A stretch of 64,000 nucleotides of DNA from Symbiodinium natans (Eukaryota; Sar; Dinophyceae; Suessiales; Symbiodiniaceae), in assembly GCA_905221605.1 (NCBI GenBank), contig CAJNDS010002759.1:226619-290618 (forward strand), in the 5' to 3' direction. The position numbers were made by a program, and so were the translations under genes. Numbering within the stretch: position 1 is the stretch's first letter; each line of letters opens with the position of its first letter. The notes beneath the pieces were generated by a model. That model had not been told where the DNA came from, did not search any database, and was given only the letters and a program-made list of their open reading frames with translations. Positions 46,055 to 54,592 of this stretch are shown in pieces.

Positions 46055-48115
46055 GTAGCAGAGAAATCTCCAGCAGTCGCTCGCTACCTGGCGCAGTTGG
46101 AAGAGGACCCAAGGATTGAGGAATTCATGCGTGCAGGCTGTACCGTAGGTTCACGTGCGCGTTTGGGAAGTTCTTTTTTTCCAACAGGCTGATGTGGTGC
46201 ACGCAGTACCGGCTACTGGCGAAAAAGTATCGGGCCATGTGTCTTGCGGGGCCCGGGGCAGGCCAGCAGTATCCAACCTCGAGAGGCTAGGTTCCGTTGT
46301 TGGTCTGCACCGGAATGCAGCCCTCAGCCTGCCAGGATTCCAAAGATTCCTGGCTGCTATTCTGCACCAGCCTCGATCTGGGAGTACAACGGAAAGTACA
46401 GGGCTGAAGTTTGACAATTTGTTTTGGGGCTAAAGTTAGGCTGCATCTCACCCTTTGATTGTAGCAGCTACGTGGCTGTCCAATCACAACGACCATGCAG
46501 ATGGTCTTGCAGAGCCGGAGAGGAGATTCTGGCAAACCCTCTCACTCACGCGAACGCCAATGTCAATGATCTGCATGAGGCCATCACTTCTTGCAATACA
46601 ACGCGGTCCTCAGCGGGGGACAGTCGCCCTTGGCAAAGTTACACATTGAGACCGCTGTCCAGTAGGGAATTGGGGCTTGAAGAAAAGTCCCTCTCGCTCA
46701 CAAGCTCCCGCGCTGCCAGGTTCCTGGGCGGCAAGGTGGCAAACCGAGCACAGCAGACGCCGCCAGAAGGACGGGATGAACCCATACAGGCGACCTTTGT
46801 ACTTCAGTCTGCGATTTGTCGCTGCACTGTTGTTTCTCAGAAGTTGCCAGTAGTTCCACAGGAGCGCGCTTCTATTCGTTCGATCTGCCAGCGGGGCAGC
46901 ATGGGGCCGAGGATTGTGCACCACTTCAAAGGCAATTGTGGGGAGGGGCTTCAGACACAACGATGTGTCTGTGTCAGCTGTACCATGCTGCCAGGCAAGT
47001 CTTTCGGTCTCCAGTCGCAGGGTATTTGGCTGACAAAAAGAGTACACTGCTGCAAGGTCTACTCATGGCCGCGTGCAGAGCCATGACCCCAGCGCTTTCA
47101 ACACGAGGTCCCAGTGCACAGTGCCTTTGTCCGGAACAGGACCTGACAGAGCCTCACCTGTAGCTGTCTCAGGCTACTTGGATAGCATGGACCAGCTGTC
47201 CATTTCTGACGATCAGCGCGGTGCGCTGCTCGGTGAGGTTTACGGTGAGGTCAGCATGGTTCCGCATTTGCCCTGGCATGTGCTGTGAGATCGTATGCTG
47301 GCCTGCATGCGCAACATCTACGCCATGATTCTGGCCTTGTTTGATGAGGCCTTGGTTTATCCAGACTCTGTGCATAAGCCTTCGCATCCCTTCGATCTAC
47401 GCAGCATAACTTGCAGGCTTACAGCGTGGCCGAGATTGAGGGAGTCTCTTTCGCATCCACGAAGGCTCACAGTTGGAACCTTGCGCGACGCTTCGTAAGG
47501 TGTGGGCTCGGTGTGGGGGACAATTTTACGAGCTCAGACCACCACACACCACGGTGAGCTTTCCATTTTCCCGGGGCATTTCAGCTTTGAATACTCAAAT
47601 TCCACCACCAAGCGAATCCTTAGGAAGACTCAGCTGAAGAAGCCCATCAAGCAACGCATGTGTGCCATGCCCTGGTTACCTTTCCGCAGCTATATGACAT
47701 GCAAGAATTGCATGAAATCGTCAGGAAAAGTGACAGCTTCTTAGCTTGAAATTTTACCGAATGGAATGCGATTATCCGCACCCTTCTGCGCATCTTCGGC
47801 GCGTATGATCTAGATTGATCTAGATAGCCTGGGAGCATTTGGCATAAAATAATTGTGCTGCCACGGCTTTCTCCTTGTCTGAAGGGTGGCGCGAGCGCTG
47901 GGGAAGGCCAACCAAAGCAGCTGCAAGCCGTTTGGGACCACATGCAGAAAGCTTACGGCTTGATTCATGTTCGGCAGAGAGGCGACAACTTGCAATTTCG
48001 TTCGATGAATGGGCATGTGCTGCTTCGCTGGCGACCCTTGCCAGGCTCGGCAGCAGCCAAGAAGCAGAAAGTACCCCCGCCGCCCATGGCGCCTGCAGAC
48101 CGGGTGCCGCTTTGA
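46055..48115 (+). CDS. Unrecognised multi-exon gene (partial set of exons)
   Basis: Two segments are well supported. 46055-46144 (30 codons, AAG-G to GTAGGT) reads VAEKSPAVARYLAQLEEDPR, then IEEFMRAGCT. The final exon, about 47883-48115, reads QPKQLQAVWDHMQKAYGLIH, then VRQRGDNLQFRSMNGHVLLR and a Lys/Pro-rich tail before TGA at 48113-48115. Between them, + frames near 46188-46255 (YRLLAKKYRAMCLAGPGAG), 46880-47085, 47168-47255 (LDSMDQLSISDDQRGALLGE) and 47293-47360 look like further exons. I do not recognise the protein. The islands may represent more than one gene. The stop lies only 12 bases before the first ATG of the next gene on the same strand. Confidence 0.42.
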
Positions 48116-48126
48116 ACACTAACTGT

Positions 48127-49596
48127 ATGGTGCTTGCGGGGCACGGTATGGCCCAGCAAGGTTTCAAAGGAAGGGCTGCTGCAATGGTTGCTGTAGTTCT
48201 GTTGTTCACACCGCATGAATGTGCGATGCGCGTATCAGCTCGCTGCGGCCATGCCTCGCTATGCAGAAGTGCTGTGGCATGCTATCACAGGCCTTATCCT
48301 GTGATTGCACCTGGTCCTCATGTCCATACACCTCCCGGAAACCATGTAGCCGTCAGGTCTTCACTTCTGCCGAGCTCCTCCAGTTCGACGGAAAGAGCCC
48401 CAACAAGCCCATTCTCACCTCGGCCAGGACCCTAGCGACTTCTCATTTGCCTGCTGCCGACGCTCCCCTGTTTAATTGCACGCTTTGCGTACAGGGTTGC
48501 GTGAAGTGGCCTGAATGGATGCTTGCGGTGGTTGCTGCAACAGAAAGAAATGTGCACCCACTGAGCTGCGCTATGAAAGTAACGCTTCTTCACGAGGAGT
48601 CCTGCTGGGGCCTAGGATGTTCTCACACCCGCATTTTTCAGTGCGTTCAATTTCTTCGAGTAGAAGGGAATTCTATGCATGACTGTTTAATGGAGAGGTC
48701 CTTGGGCGCGTCTACGACGTCAGCGGCGCAAAGGAGTCCTTCGGGCCAGGGGGCACCTTGGACGAGAACGTTCCTTCGGGGTTTGGATGTAAGGGTCAAA
48801 CATAGCTTTAACTAGTGTGACAGTTTAGGATTGCCCATTCCCATCTCACATCCCCAAAAAGATGCAAGACACCTGTTAAAAGCGCTCGATTTGAAGCTAC
48901 CCTCGCTCAGGCCCGTACGGCATGTTCGCAGGCTCGGAAGCTCGGTTCATCCAGGGTCGGGAGATTCACAGCCTTCTTTGGAAGACGTTTGAAGATGCGG
49001 ATTTTCTGCGAGAGAGAGAGAGAGAGGCAAAAAGGAAAGAGGCAAACACTCATTTTGCAAAAGTGAGCCAGACCTCTTCCAGAAAAGGGTGCTGCTCTTT
49101 GACTTCACAATTTGGGACGGCGGTCGACTGCAGGCCATGATGCTACCTACAACTTGGCTGTCATGACGCTCAAGAAAGACACTGTGGACAAGACGGACTA
49201 TACCCTCGATGCCGAGGACCCACGGACCATCAATAGTCAGCTTCAATTGAGTTTGCAACCAAAATGCTAAAGTAGCAAACACACATCGGATCTTCAGCTA
49301 GACATGCCTCACACTGCCAACCGTTAGCAAGAGCATCATCGAGTCCTTGTGCGAAGTTCGGGCGACAAGCGGTCGACCATATCTCGGCTGCTTGGCTGTG
49401 TGCCACCGGGCCCAACTGAATGGTTGGACACTGAGTAAGCGTGTGTAAAGAGACTCCAAAGCCGCCAAAGCCCCACTTCCCCCCCCTCCCCCCCTTCCCC
49501 CCCCCCGGATTGCCACCCCGCCACATTATGTCTGACATTGCAACAAACAAGGACAAGGAGTGCCTTGCAGATTGGATTGCGTATTTCGACAACCGC
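48127..49596 (+). CDS. Membrane-associated progesterone receptor (MAPR)/cytochrome b5-like heme protein, 6 exons, 3' incomplete
   Basis: Exons: 48127-48231, 48357-48422, 48698-48752, 48911-48931, 49134-49216, 49552-49596; 375 nt, 125 codons in one frame. A short hydrophobic stretch (AAAMVAVVLLF) lies in exon 1, as MAPR proteins are membrane-anchored. The domain then reads VFTSAELLQFDGKSPNKPIL, VLGRVYDVSGAKESFGPGG, PYGMFAG, HDATYNLAVMTLKK and DKECLADWIAYFDNR, matching the family order (cytochrome b5-like fold with E-L-x-x-F-D-G, V-Y-D-V-S, G-P-Y-G-x-F-A-G). The Tyr of GPYG, the heme ligand in human PGRMC1, is encoded by the 21-nt exon 4. The family supports cytochrome P450 and sterol metabolism. 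The usual C-terminal tail (Y-P-V-V-G type) is not found: the next donor (GCAAGT) opens an intron that runs into simple repeats. A second ATG at 48148 is an alternative start. Confidence 0.8.
48232..48356 (+). other. MAPR-like gene intron 1 (GT-AG)
   Basis: The intron begins GTATCA and ends GTCAG, followed by GTCTTC. It is the only GT donor among the introns placed in this gene. The first two bases of the intron and of the next exon are the same. Confidence 0.6.
48423..48697 (+). other. MAPR-like gene intron 2 (GC-AG)
   Basis: The intron begins GCCAGG and ends GGAGAG, followed by GTCCTT. Joining gives KPILTSVLGRVYDVS, which aligns without gap to the family pattern K-P-I-L-x-x-V-x-G-x-V-Y-D-V. 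Confidence 0.75.
48753..48910 (+). other. MAPR-like gene intron 3 (GC-AG)
   Basis: The intron begins GCACCT and ends GCTCAG, followed by GCCCGT. It splits a Gly codon; joining gives FGPGGPYGMFAG, the heme-pocket motif. Confidence 0.78.
48932..49133 (+). other. MAPR-like gene intron 4 (GC-AG)
   Basis: The intron begins GCTCGG and ends CTGCAG, followed by GCCATG. The word GCAGGC occurs at both junctions. Joining gives FAGHDATYNLAVM, matching the family's F-A-G-x-D-A-S/T. A (GAGA)n run lies inside the intron (about 49011-49025). Confidence 0.76.
49217..49551 (+). other. MAPR-like gene intron 5 (GA-AG)
   Basis: The intron begins GACCCA and ends AACAAG, followed by GACAAG. The word AGGAC occurs at both junctions. 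This join is the least certain of the set because the linker between the two family motifs varies in length. Confidence 0.6.
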
Positions 49597-49835
49597 GCAA
49601 GTCTCGGTGTGATCCAAGCCTGGAGAGTTTCCAACGACGAATCTGCGAGAGGGCTGAACTACGGTTTCACAGAGCACTGCGCAACAAGGCTATGGGCAGC
49701 CGCTGGGCGAGCTGCGCGACAGGCCGGGCGAGCAATCAAGGGATGCGGATCCAAAAAAAGTTTATTTAGGATCAAGAAAAATTTATTTAGGATCAAAACA
49801 ATAATTTATTTAGGATCAAGAAATAATTTATTCTG

Positions 49836-50036
49836 CTCTTCCGACGGAGAGGAGGGAAGGGGAGGGAGGGAGGGTGAGAAGGAGGGAGGGAGGGAAGGAA
49901 GGACGGAAGGAAGGAAGGAAGCAAGGAAGCAAGAAAGCAAGGAAGCAAGGAAGCAAAGAAGGAAGGAAGGAAGAAGTCAAGAAAGAAAGACAGAAAGTAA
50001 AAAGAAATAAATAGCAAAAGAAAGAAAGCAAGGAAG
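49836..50036. repeat. GGAA/GGGA-rich purine tract
   Basis: About 190 bases of nearly pure purine on the + strand: GGGA, GGAA, GCAA and AGAAA units. It lies inside or after the last intron of the MAPR-like gene. Just before it, about 49756-49830, a TTTATTTAGGATCAAGAA-type unit is repeated four times. Confidence 0.85.
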
Positions 50037-50345
50037 AAGTCGTGCCAGCTTGCTTCAAAGCATACGCATCTTTTCGAAACCCATTATGCGAGCATTGTGT
50101 TTGCAAATGGGGGGGGGGCCCCCACAACCCCCCGCTTTTTTGAAGTCGTGCCAGCTTGCTTCAAAGCATACGCGTCTTTTCGACGCCTCTGATGCGAGCG
50201 TTGTGTTTGCAAATTGGGGGGGAGGGGTGGTTGCTGCACCCCCCCCCAACCCCCCCGCTTTAGAGAAAGTCGTGCCAGGTGCTTCATCATACTTTCGAAA
50301 CCCATGATGCGAGCCTTGGGGGGGGGGGGGGGGGGGGGGGGGTGC
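50037..50345. repeat. About 110-bp tandem repeat, 3 copies, with G and C homopolymers
   Basis: Three copies start near 50037, 50143 and 50267. Each carries GTCGTGCCAG, GCTTCAAAGCATACGC (reduced in copy 3), TTTCGA, an ATGCGAGC word, and then runs of G and C. Copy 3 ends in a run of about 24 G (50317-50341). The C-rich/G-rich ends make frames on both strands look proline-rich; these are artefacts. Confidence 0.85.
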
Positions 50346-50469
50346 AAGGCTTAAATAGGGTTTATTTGGAAGCTGAGAGTCGTGTTTTTGTGTGGTAGAT
50401 AGACCCACGGTCTATGTTTCTCTCAATGTCTCGCCCTGTCTCATTCGCTCTCTCCTTCCTCAAATCTCT

Positions 50470-51735
50470 TTCTTTGTGCTTGAAGCCTTTTATTCCTCTC
50501 ACCCTCCTCCTCCTCTGCCAAATCTACGAGACATACCACTCAAGAAAAAAAGAAAAGGAAGAGAGCGAGAGAGAGAGGGAGAGCAGCCGTTGGGGTGGGG
50601 GCGAGGAAAAACCCTTGCCCTCAAGCCTGCTGAAAAAGAGAGAGCGCGAGAGGGGGGTGGAGAAGGGAGAAGAGTGAGGAACATGGTGAGAAGAAGGTGT
50701 AAACTCCCCTTCTCTGAAGTACGGCAAGCAAGGTCCACGCGCAAGGAGTCACCCTCTGCTTACCCTTCCATTGCTTTATCATGAAAGTCCTTTCTTGCGT
50801 TTTATCAGTTAAAGTTAAATGGAAACAGAAGGAGAGAAAGGAAAGGGAAGTGAGAGAGGAGAGACAACAAGGAGGCCACTTTAATTTCTGGAAGGGTACT
50901 GAAAAGAAGCGAAGAGACAAGAAACCAGGAGACAGAGGAACACAACAAGGCGCAAAGAAGATGGCACTCTTCGTTGTCTATCATCTCTCCCTTCCTTGTC
51001 TTCCCCTTTTCCATTTATAGTTAAAAAGACAAGACTATTCTTGCTCTTAGCAGACAGGTGCCCTCTCTCCTCTTCAGGAAGCCCCGTTGCCCTTATTTTG
51101 CTTCTTTCTGAAACGACAAGGAAAGCAACGCATAGAAAGAGAGGAAAGGGAATGAAACAATGGGCAGTGGAGCTCTTCAATTTATTTCCCTATCTCTTTT
51201 CTTCTTTTTCTTTTTCATTCAAAAAGGAAAGAAGCTTCCTTTTGTGTGTTTTTGAGATTCGAAAGAGAACAAGAGAAGAGAAGGGAGAGAGAAAGGAGAG
51301 GAGAGATCAAAAGGAATGCAATGTTAATGGGAAGAGCATTGAAAAGAATAGAAGAGAAATGAAGACAAAAGAGGGAGGTGCAAAAATAAGGCAAAGAGAA
51401 GACGGTGCTCGTTTTCATCTTTCCTCTCTTTCTTATCTTTCTCTTCTCTTGTTCTCTTCCAATTGAAAAAAAGGAAGAACAATGAACATGTAAAGGAACC
51501 CGTTTTCTTTTTCCGTTCGGCAACAAGGAAAAGAACAGAGGCGATAGGCGAAAGGACGGATCTGCTGAAGCATGGGGAGGGTCTACGGGCAAGAAACCAA
51601 CCCGGCTCACTTTCCCCGTCCATTGAAAAAGGAGAAGAAAGGAACAGGGCCTCCATTCCCCTCTTATTCTTCCTTTCTTGCGTTTTTGTCGTTTAGAGGG
51701 GAACAGGAGAAGAGGAGACTTTTGACTTTGAAATC
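50470..51735. repeat. Diverged copies of the purine/pyrimidine satellite, on the 3' side of the LINE
   Basis: Purine-rich and pyrimidine-rich blocks alternate. Landmark words of the satellite seen at 55.5-57.25 kb recur in diverged form: CACGCGCAAGGAGTCAC and TGCTTACCCTTCCA (50735-50775), TCAGTTAAA with GGAAACAGAAGG (about 50807-50835), AAGATGGCACTCTTC (50958-50972), TTAATGGGAAGAGCA (51325-51340) and AAAAAGGAAGAACAATGA (51468-51486). No gene is supported; the open frames are Lys/Glu/Arg- or Ser/Leu/Phe-rich artefacts. Confidence 0.75.
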
Positions 51736-51916
51736 GCAGCACTCTGTCGAGTACCTAGCGCGGAAAGGGAGACAGACCCGATGAAGAGTCCGGCCCAGTT
51801 GGCTGTACTGTGACATCTCCGTACTCGCATTAAAATGCCCGCAGTACGTCCCAAACCCTGCCCCGTAGCGACACTACCAGCAGGCAGGGACGACTTTGCA
51901 GCATACTCCACCTACC

Positions 51917-52830
51917 CTAGCAAAGCTGAAGACAAAGAACATAACAGTTCTGCTCCAAAACTCTCAACTGCTTTGAGCTGCATCTAGCGGCCGGCTGGCT
52001 GTCCTCAGTACACCACCAGGTCGGACTCCCGTGAGGGGCCGTTGCAGAGGCGAAATCCCCGCTCGCCATGAAACTACGGTAGTGTCCCCTGTTGACTGTG
52101 TCTCCAAGATGATACACACCCGCCAGCAGGCGGTATCTGCTCATCGTCACCGAGGTTGAGCTCCCCTGGAACACAGGAATGACAAGCTCAGCGTGCGGCG
52201 TACACTGAATGCGATGTTGGGCCTTCAACGTCCGGTGATTTCCCTCCCCATCGCTGCACTCACGATACCTGCCCAGGCAGAGGTACACGAGAGGCGTGGC
52301 CCTCACCAGAGCGTGTGGGCAGACCAGTGGATCATGCTGTGCATGCCAGTGCGTTACGCAGTCTTGGAGGGTTGTGGCACTGTCAGGCAGTTCAAGGTAA
52401 AGAATGCCCTGACCTGAGTCCCGCACCGGCGCCGGCTGGGCCGTTTCAGGGACGGTGCGAGCTTGCCACTCGCCTTGCGCTGCGGGGGGCCCCCCTCGAG
52501 ATGGCCCAGGAACTCCGCACAATCTTGTTGGGAGGCACGATCTCCTACAACATGGCCCCATCCTACTAGCAACGCTTGCCAGGCCATAAACTGGCGTAAA
52601 TCAACAACCCGTCTATGACCCCGACACAAGTAGTTCACCACAAGACCCAAACCACTCGAGCTGCTTGTGACGAGCGAGGAAACTCGAAGTGTGAAGGCCA
52701 GCAGAAATGCAGCCGCATTCATATAACACAGACTAGAGGGATTTAGAAGTTTGAGTGTCAGCAGACCCTCCAAGGCAGGGGCTCCTGAGCGCCCCGAAGG
52801 GGCTCCGGCACCCATGGCGGGGCCGTTCAT
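51917..52830 (-). pseudogene. Ubiquitin-specific-protease-like ORF of the LINE-like element, split by a -1 frame change
   Basis: The start is the ATG overlapping the previous stop. The first frame gives a Cys box (NPSSLCYMNAA, Cys about residue 35) and the SQQDCAEFLGHL box (about residues 100-111), both typical of peptidase C19 (USP). At about 52495-52484 lies GGGGGGCCCCCC. After it the family-like reading continues in the -1 frame: LQDCVTHWHAQHDPLVC, RIQCTPHAELVIPVFQG, and the His box YRLLAGVYHLGDTVNRGHYR with SF, ending at 51917. Catalytic Cys and His are therefore both present, but in different frames. The change is either an indel in the homopolymer pair or a -1 ribosomal slip. A deubiquitinase could protect element proteins from the proteasome; that is inference. 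Confidence 0.8.
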
Positions 52831-53723
52831 CCGAACAGAGCTTGCTGCAGAGCCTGTGCCAAATGTGGCCGGATTGCTCGCTCCGGCTTGATGCGGGCAC
52901 CCATGAGCAGCATGTGGGATAGTCCAAACCACCCCCTCAAAATCTGCATGGCTTCGTGCGCCACCGGGCTCTGCAGAGACAGCTCCAGCTGGAACGTCAT
53001 GAGCGGACCCTCCAACTTGCCCTTGAGTGGGCGAAAGGAGTCGTACTTGAGGATCAGTTCCGGCGTCTTGAAGATGATGATGAGACGCTCCAGCTCCTTG
53101 AGGACCTCGGCTCTCGGTCGAGGCCGCTTTTGGGGGTCCACCGCCATGATCTCCTCGCTCGGGTCGTAGACCAAGTGGTTCCAATGACCCTCTGCCGTCA
53201 TCCAGCGCAGTTCCGTGAAGCGGGCGCGATCTGCCTGCGCCTGTGCTGCAGAGGTCTCCAGCATCATAGCTCTCTCCCGGAGTTCCTGAAGCGTGTAGAG
53301 AAGGAGCGTTTGCCGAAGTGTCCGAGTGAGGTTGGGCGACTTCTCGAGCTTCAGCCGGCGCCAGGTCTCGGCCTTCTCTAGGAGGGCGGGCAGGAGGCAT
53401 TCCGGGGTGTCGTCGTTGCGGTATGTGATGATGACCGTGTGGTCCGAGCGCAGGCGGGCCAGGTAGTCCGTGTGTCGCAGCAGCAGTTGCCCAATCCGGA
53501 GCGTCATCTCCTCCCTGTCGCGGACTGCGTTCTCCTCTCTGGGGCGCGAAAGAGAGCCTCCGCTGCTTGAGTTGCCCTTTCCTGTGCCCTTCCCCCTGGA
53601 TTGGCGGCCCGTTCCCCACGGCATCCGAGATTTGGGGGGACGTTCCTGCCCCGGCTTCCCTGCATGGGGCCGCTTGCAGAACACCTCCGCCATTTCCTGG
53701 TCGATGAGTTCTTCCTCGGACAT
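52827..53723 (-). CDS. Middle ORF of the LINE-like element, 298 aa
   Basis: This is an intact frame from ATG to TGA. It starts MSEEELIDQEMAEVFCKRPH, followed by a basic, Gly-rich, nucleic-acid-binding-like region (about residues 17-55), then a long helical part (RIGQLLLRHTDYLARLRSDH, later KAETWRRLKLEKSPNLTRTL and TELRWMTAEGHWNHLVYDPS). It ends with GLSHMLLMGARIKPERAIRP. I recognise a similar block between RT and protease in dinoflagellate retroelement proteins; no function is known to me. A stop (TAG) lies 9 bases before the ATG in this frame, so it is either a separate ORF or joined by frameshift. Its TGA overlaps the ATG of the next ORF (ATGA at 52830-52827). Confidence 0.7.
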   Translation of the reverse strand: MSEEELIDQEMAEVFCKRPHAGKPGQERPPKSRMPWGTGRQSRGKGTGKGNSSSGGSLSRPREENAVRDREEMTLRIGQLLLRHTDYLARLRSDHTVIITYRNDDTPECLLPALLEKAETWRRLKLEKSPNLTRTLRQTLLLYTLQELRERAMMLETSAAQAQADRARFTELRWMTAEGHWNHLVYDPSEEIMAVDPQKRPRPRAEVLKELERLIIIFKTPELILKYDSFRPLKGKLEGPLMTFQLELSLQSPVAHEAMQILRGWFGLSHMLLMGARIKPERAIRPHLAQALQQALFG

Positions 53724-54592
53724 AGCTAACTAGTCTCGCCTGCCACAGAGCCGGACAAGTGCTACAGTGAATATCAGTGCGTGTGATCGACTGGTGACAG
53801 TGCGGGCACGGCGAGAGCACCCGTCCAAATCTCCTACAATCAGCAGCAGCCGGTTTGGCCCATGCGGCGTAAATGTCTGGGTGCACATGCTTATAGTGAA
53901 GTTTGATGCTTTTTATACTGACCAGCCATTGCCCACATTGGGCACAGCCCTCACGTAAGATCTGAGCTGCCGAGGGAATTCGGAAGATCTCAAGCCATTG
54001 ACTCATGGGGGCGTCGCGGAGCTGTGGCCAGTCTGCGAGAGGAATCCAAGCCTGAGGAGCAGAAAGAGTGGATGACTCCATCGGGACAGGAGGGACGGGG
54101 GGAGGATCGTCCTGAGGAGGGGAGACATCTTGAGACTGTTGGGTCCGCAGCCACAGCACTGGACAGTGTCTGTAGCGGTGGTGGCGCTTGAAGTTATTCC
54201 ACGACACCAGATCCGCTTGACAGTGTGCACAGACCGGCATCCCTCCCACACTATGTTCCCGAAAACCCGTTTCCGAGGATACCGGCAGGGTGTGAGCATC
54301 ATGGGCATCTTGCAAATGACGCTTCAAGGCAGCCAATTCTGCGAAGCACAGGTCGCAATGCCAGCAGTGGAAGAGAGCTTCCTTAAGCCCGCCCGAGCTG
54401 TGTACCAGCTGACCCCACGGAGCTCCCTCTCGAGATCGTGGCGGAGAGGGCAGCACCTGATCGACGAGCTCGCCTTGAACAGCCTCAGTTTGGGCCCGAA
54501 GCGAACTTGAGAGTCGGGTCAGGGCTTCATTTACCACTCGGAGTCGACCTAGAACCCTGGGATGAGAGACCTGCGGGTCTTTGGTACTCCAG
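53724..54592 (-). pseudogene. Zinc-finger segment of the LINE-like element
   Basis: There is no ATG at the start; this continues the RT protein after a frame change. Three C2H2 fingers are readable: CDLCFAELAALKRHLQDAHD, CAHCQADLVSWNNFKRHHRY and CAQCGQWLVSIKSIKLHYKH, each followed by its second His. They are followed by a Cys-rich knuckle (CPHCHQSITRTDIHCSTC) just before the next ORF. Post-RT zinc fingers in LINEs are thought to bind nucleic acid during target-primed reverse transcription. A proline-rich linker lies between fingers 2 and 3. The same frame stays open through the next ORF without a stop, but its composition there (Gly, Pro, Arg, Ala) marks it as a shadow. Confidence 0.75.

Noticed and set aside
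52831-53700. Middle part of the 786-aa minus-strand frame as a single fusion protein
   Set aside because: Between the zinc fingers and the USP boxes this frame is Gly/Pro/Arg/Ala-rich, while the +1 frame gives a balanced 298-aa protein; the long frame also begins at a TTG, not an ATG.
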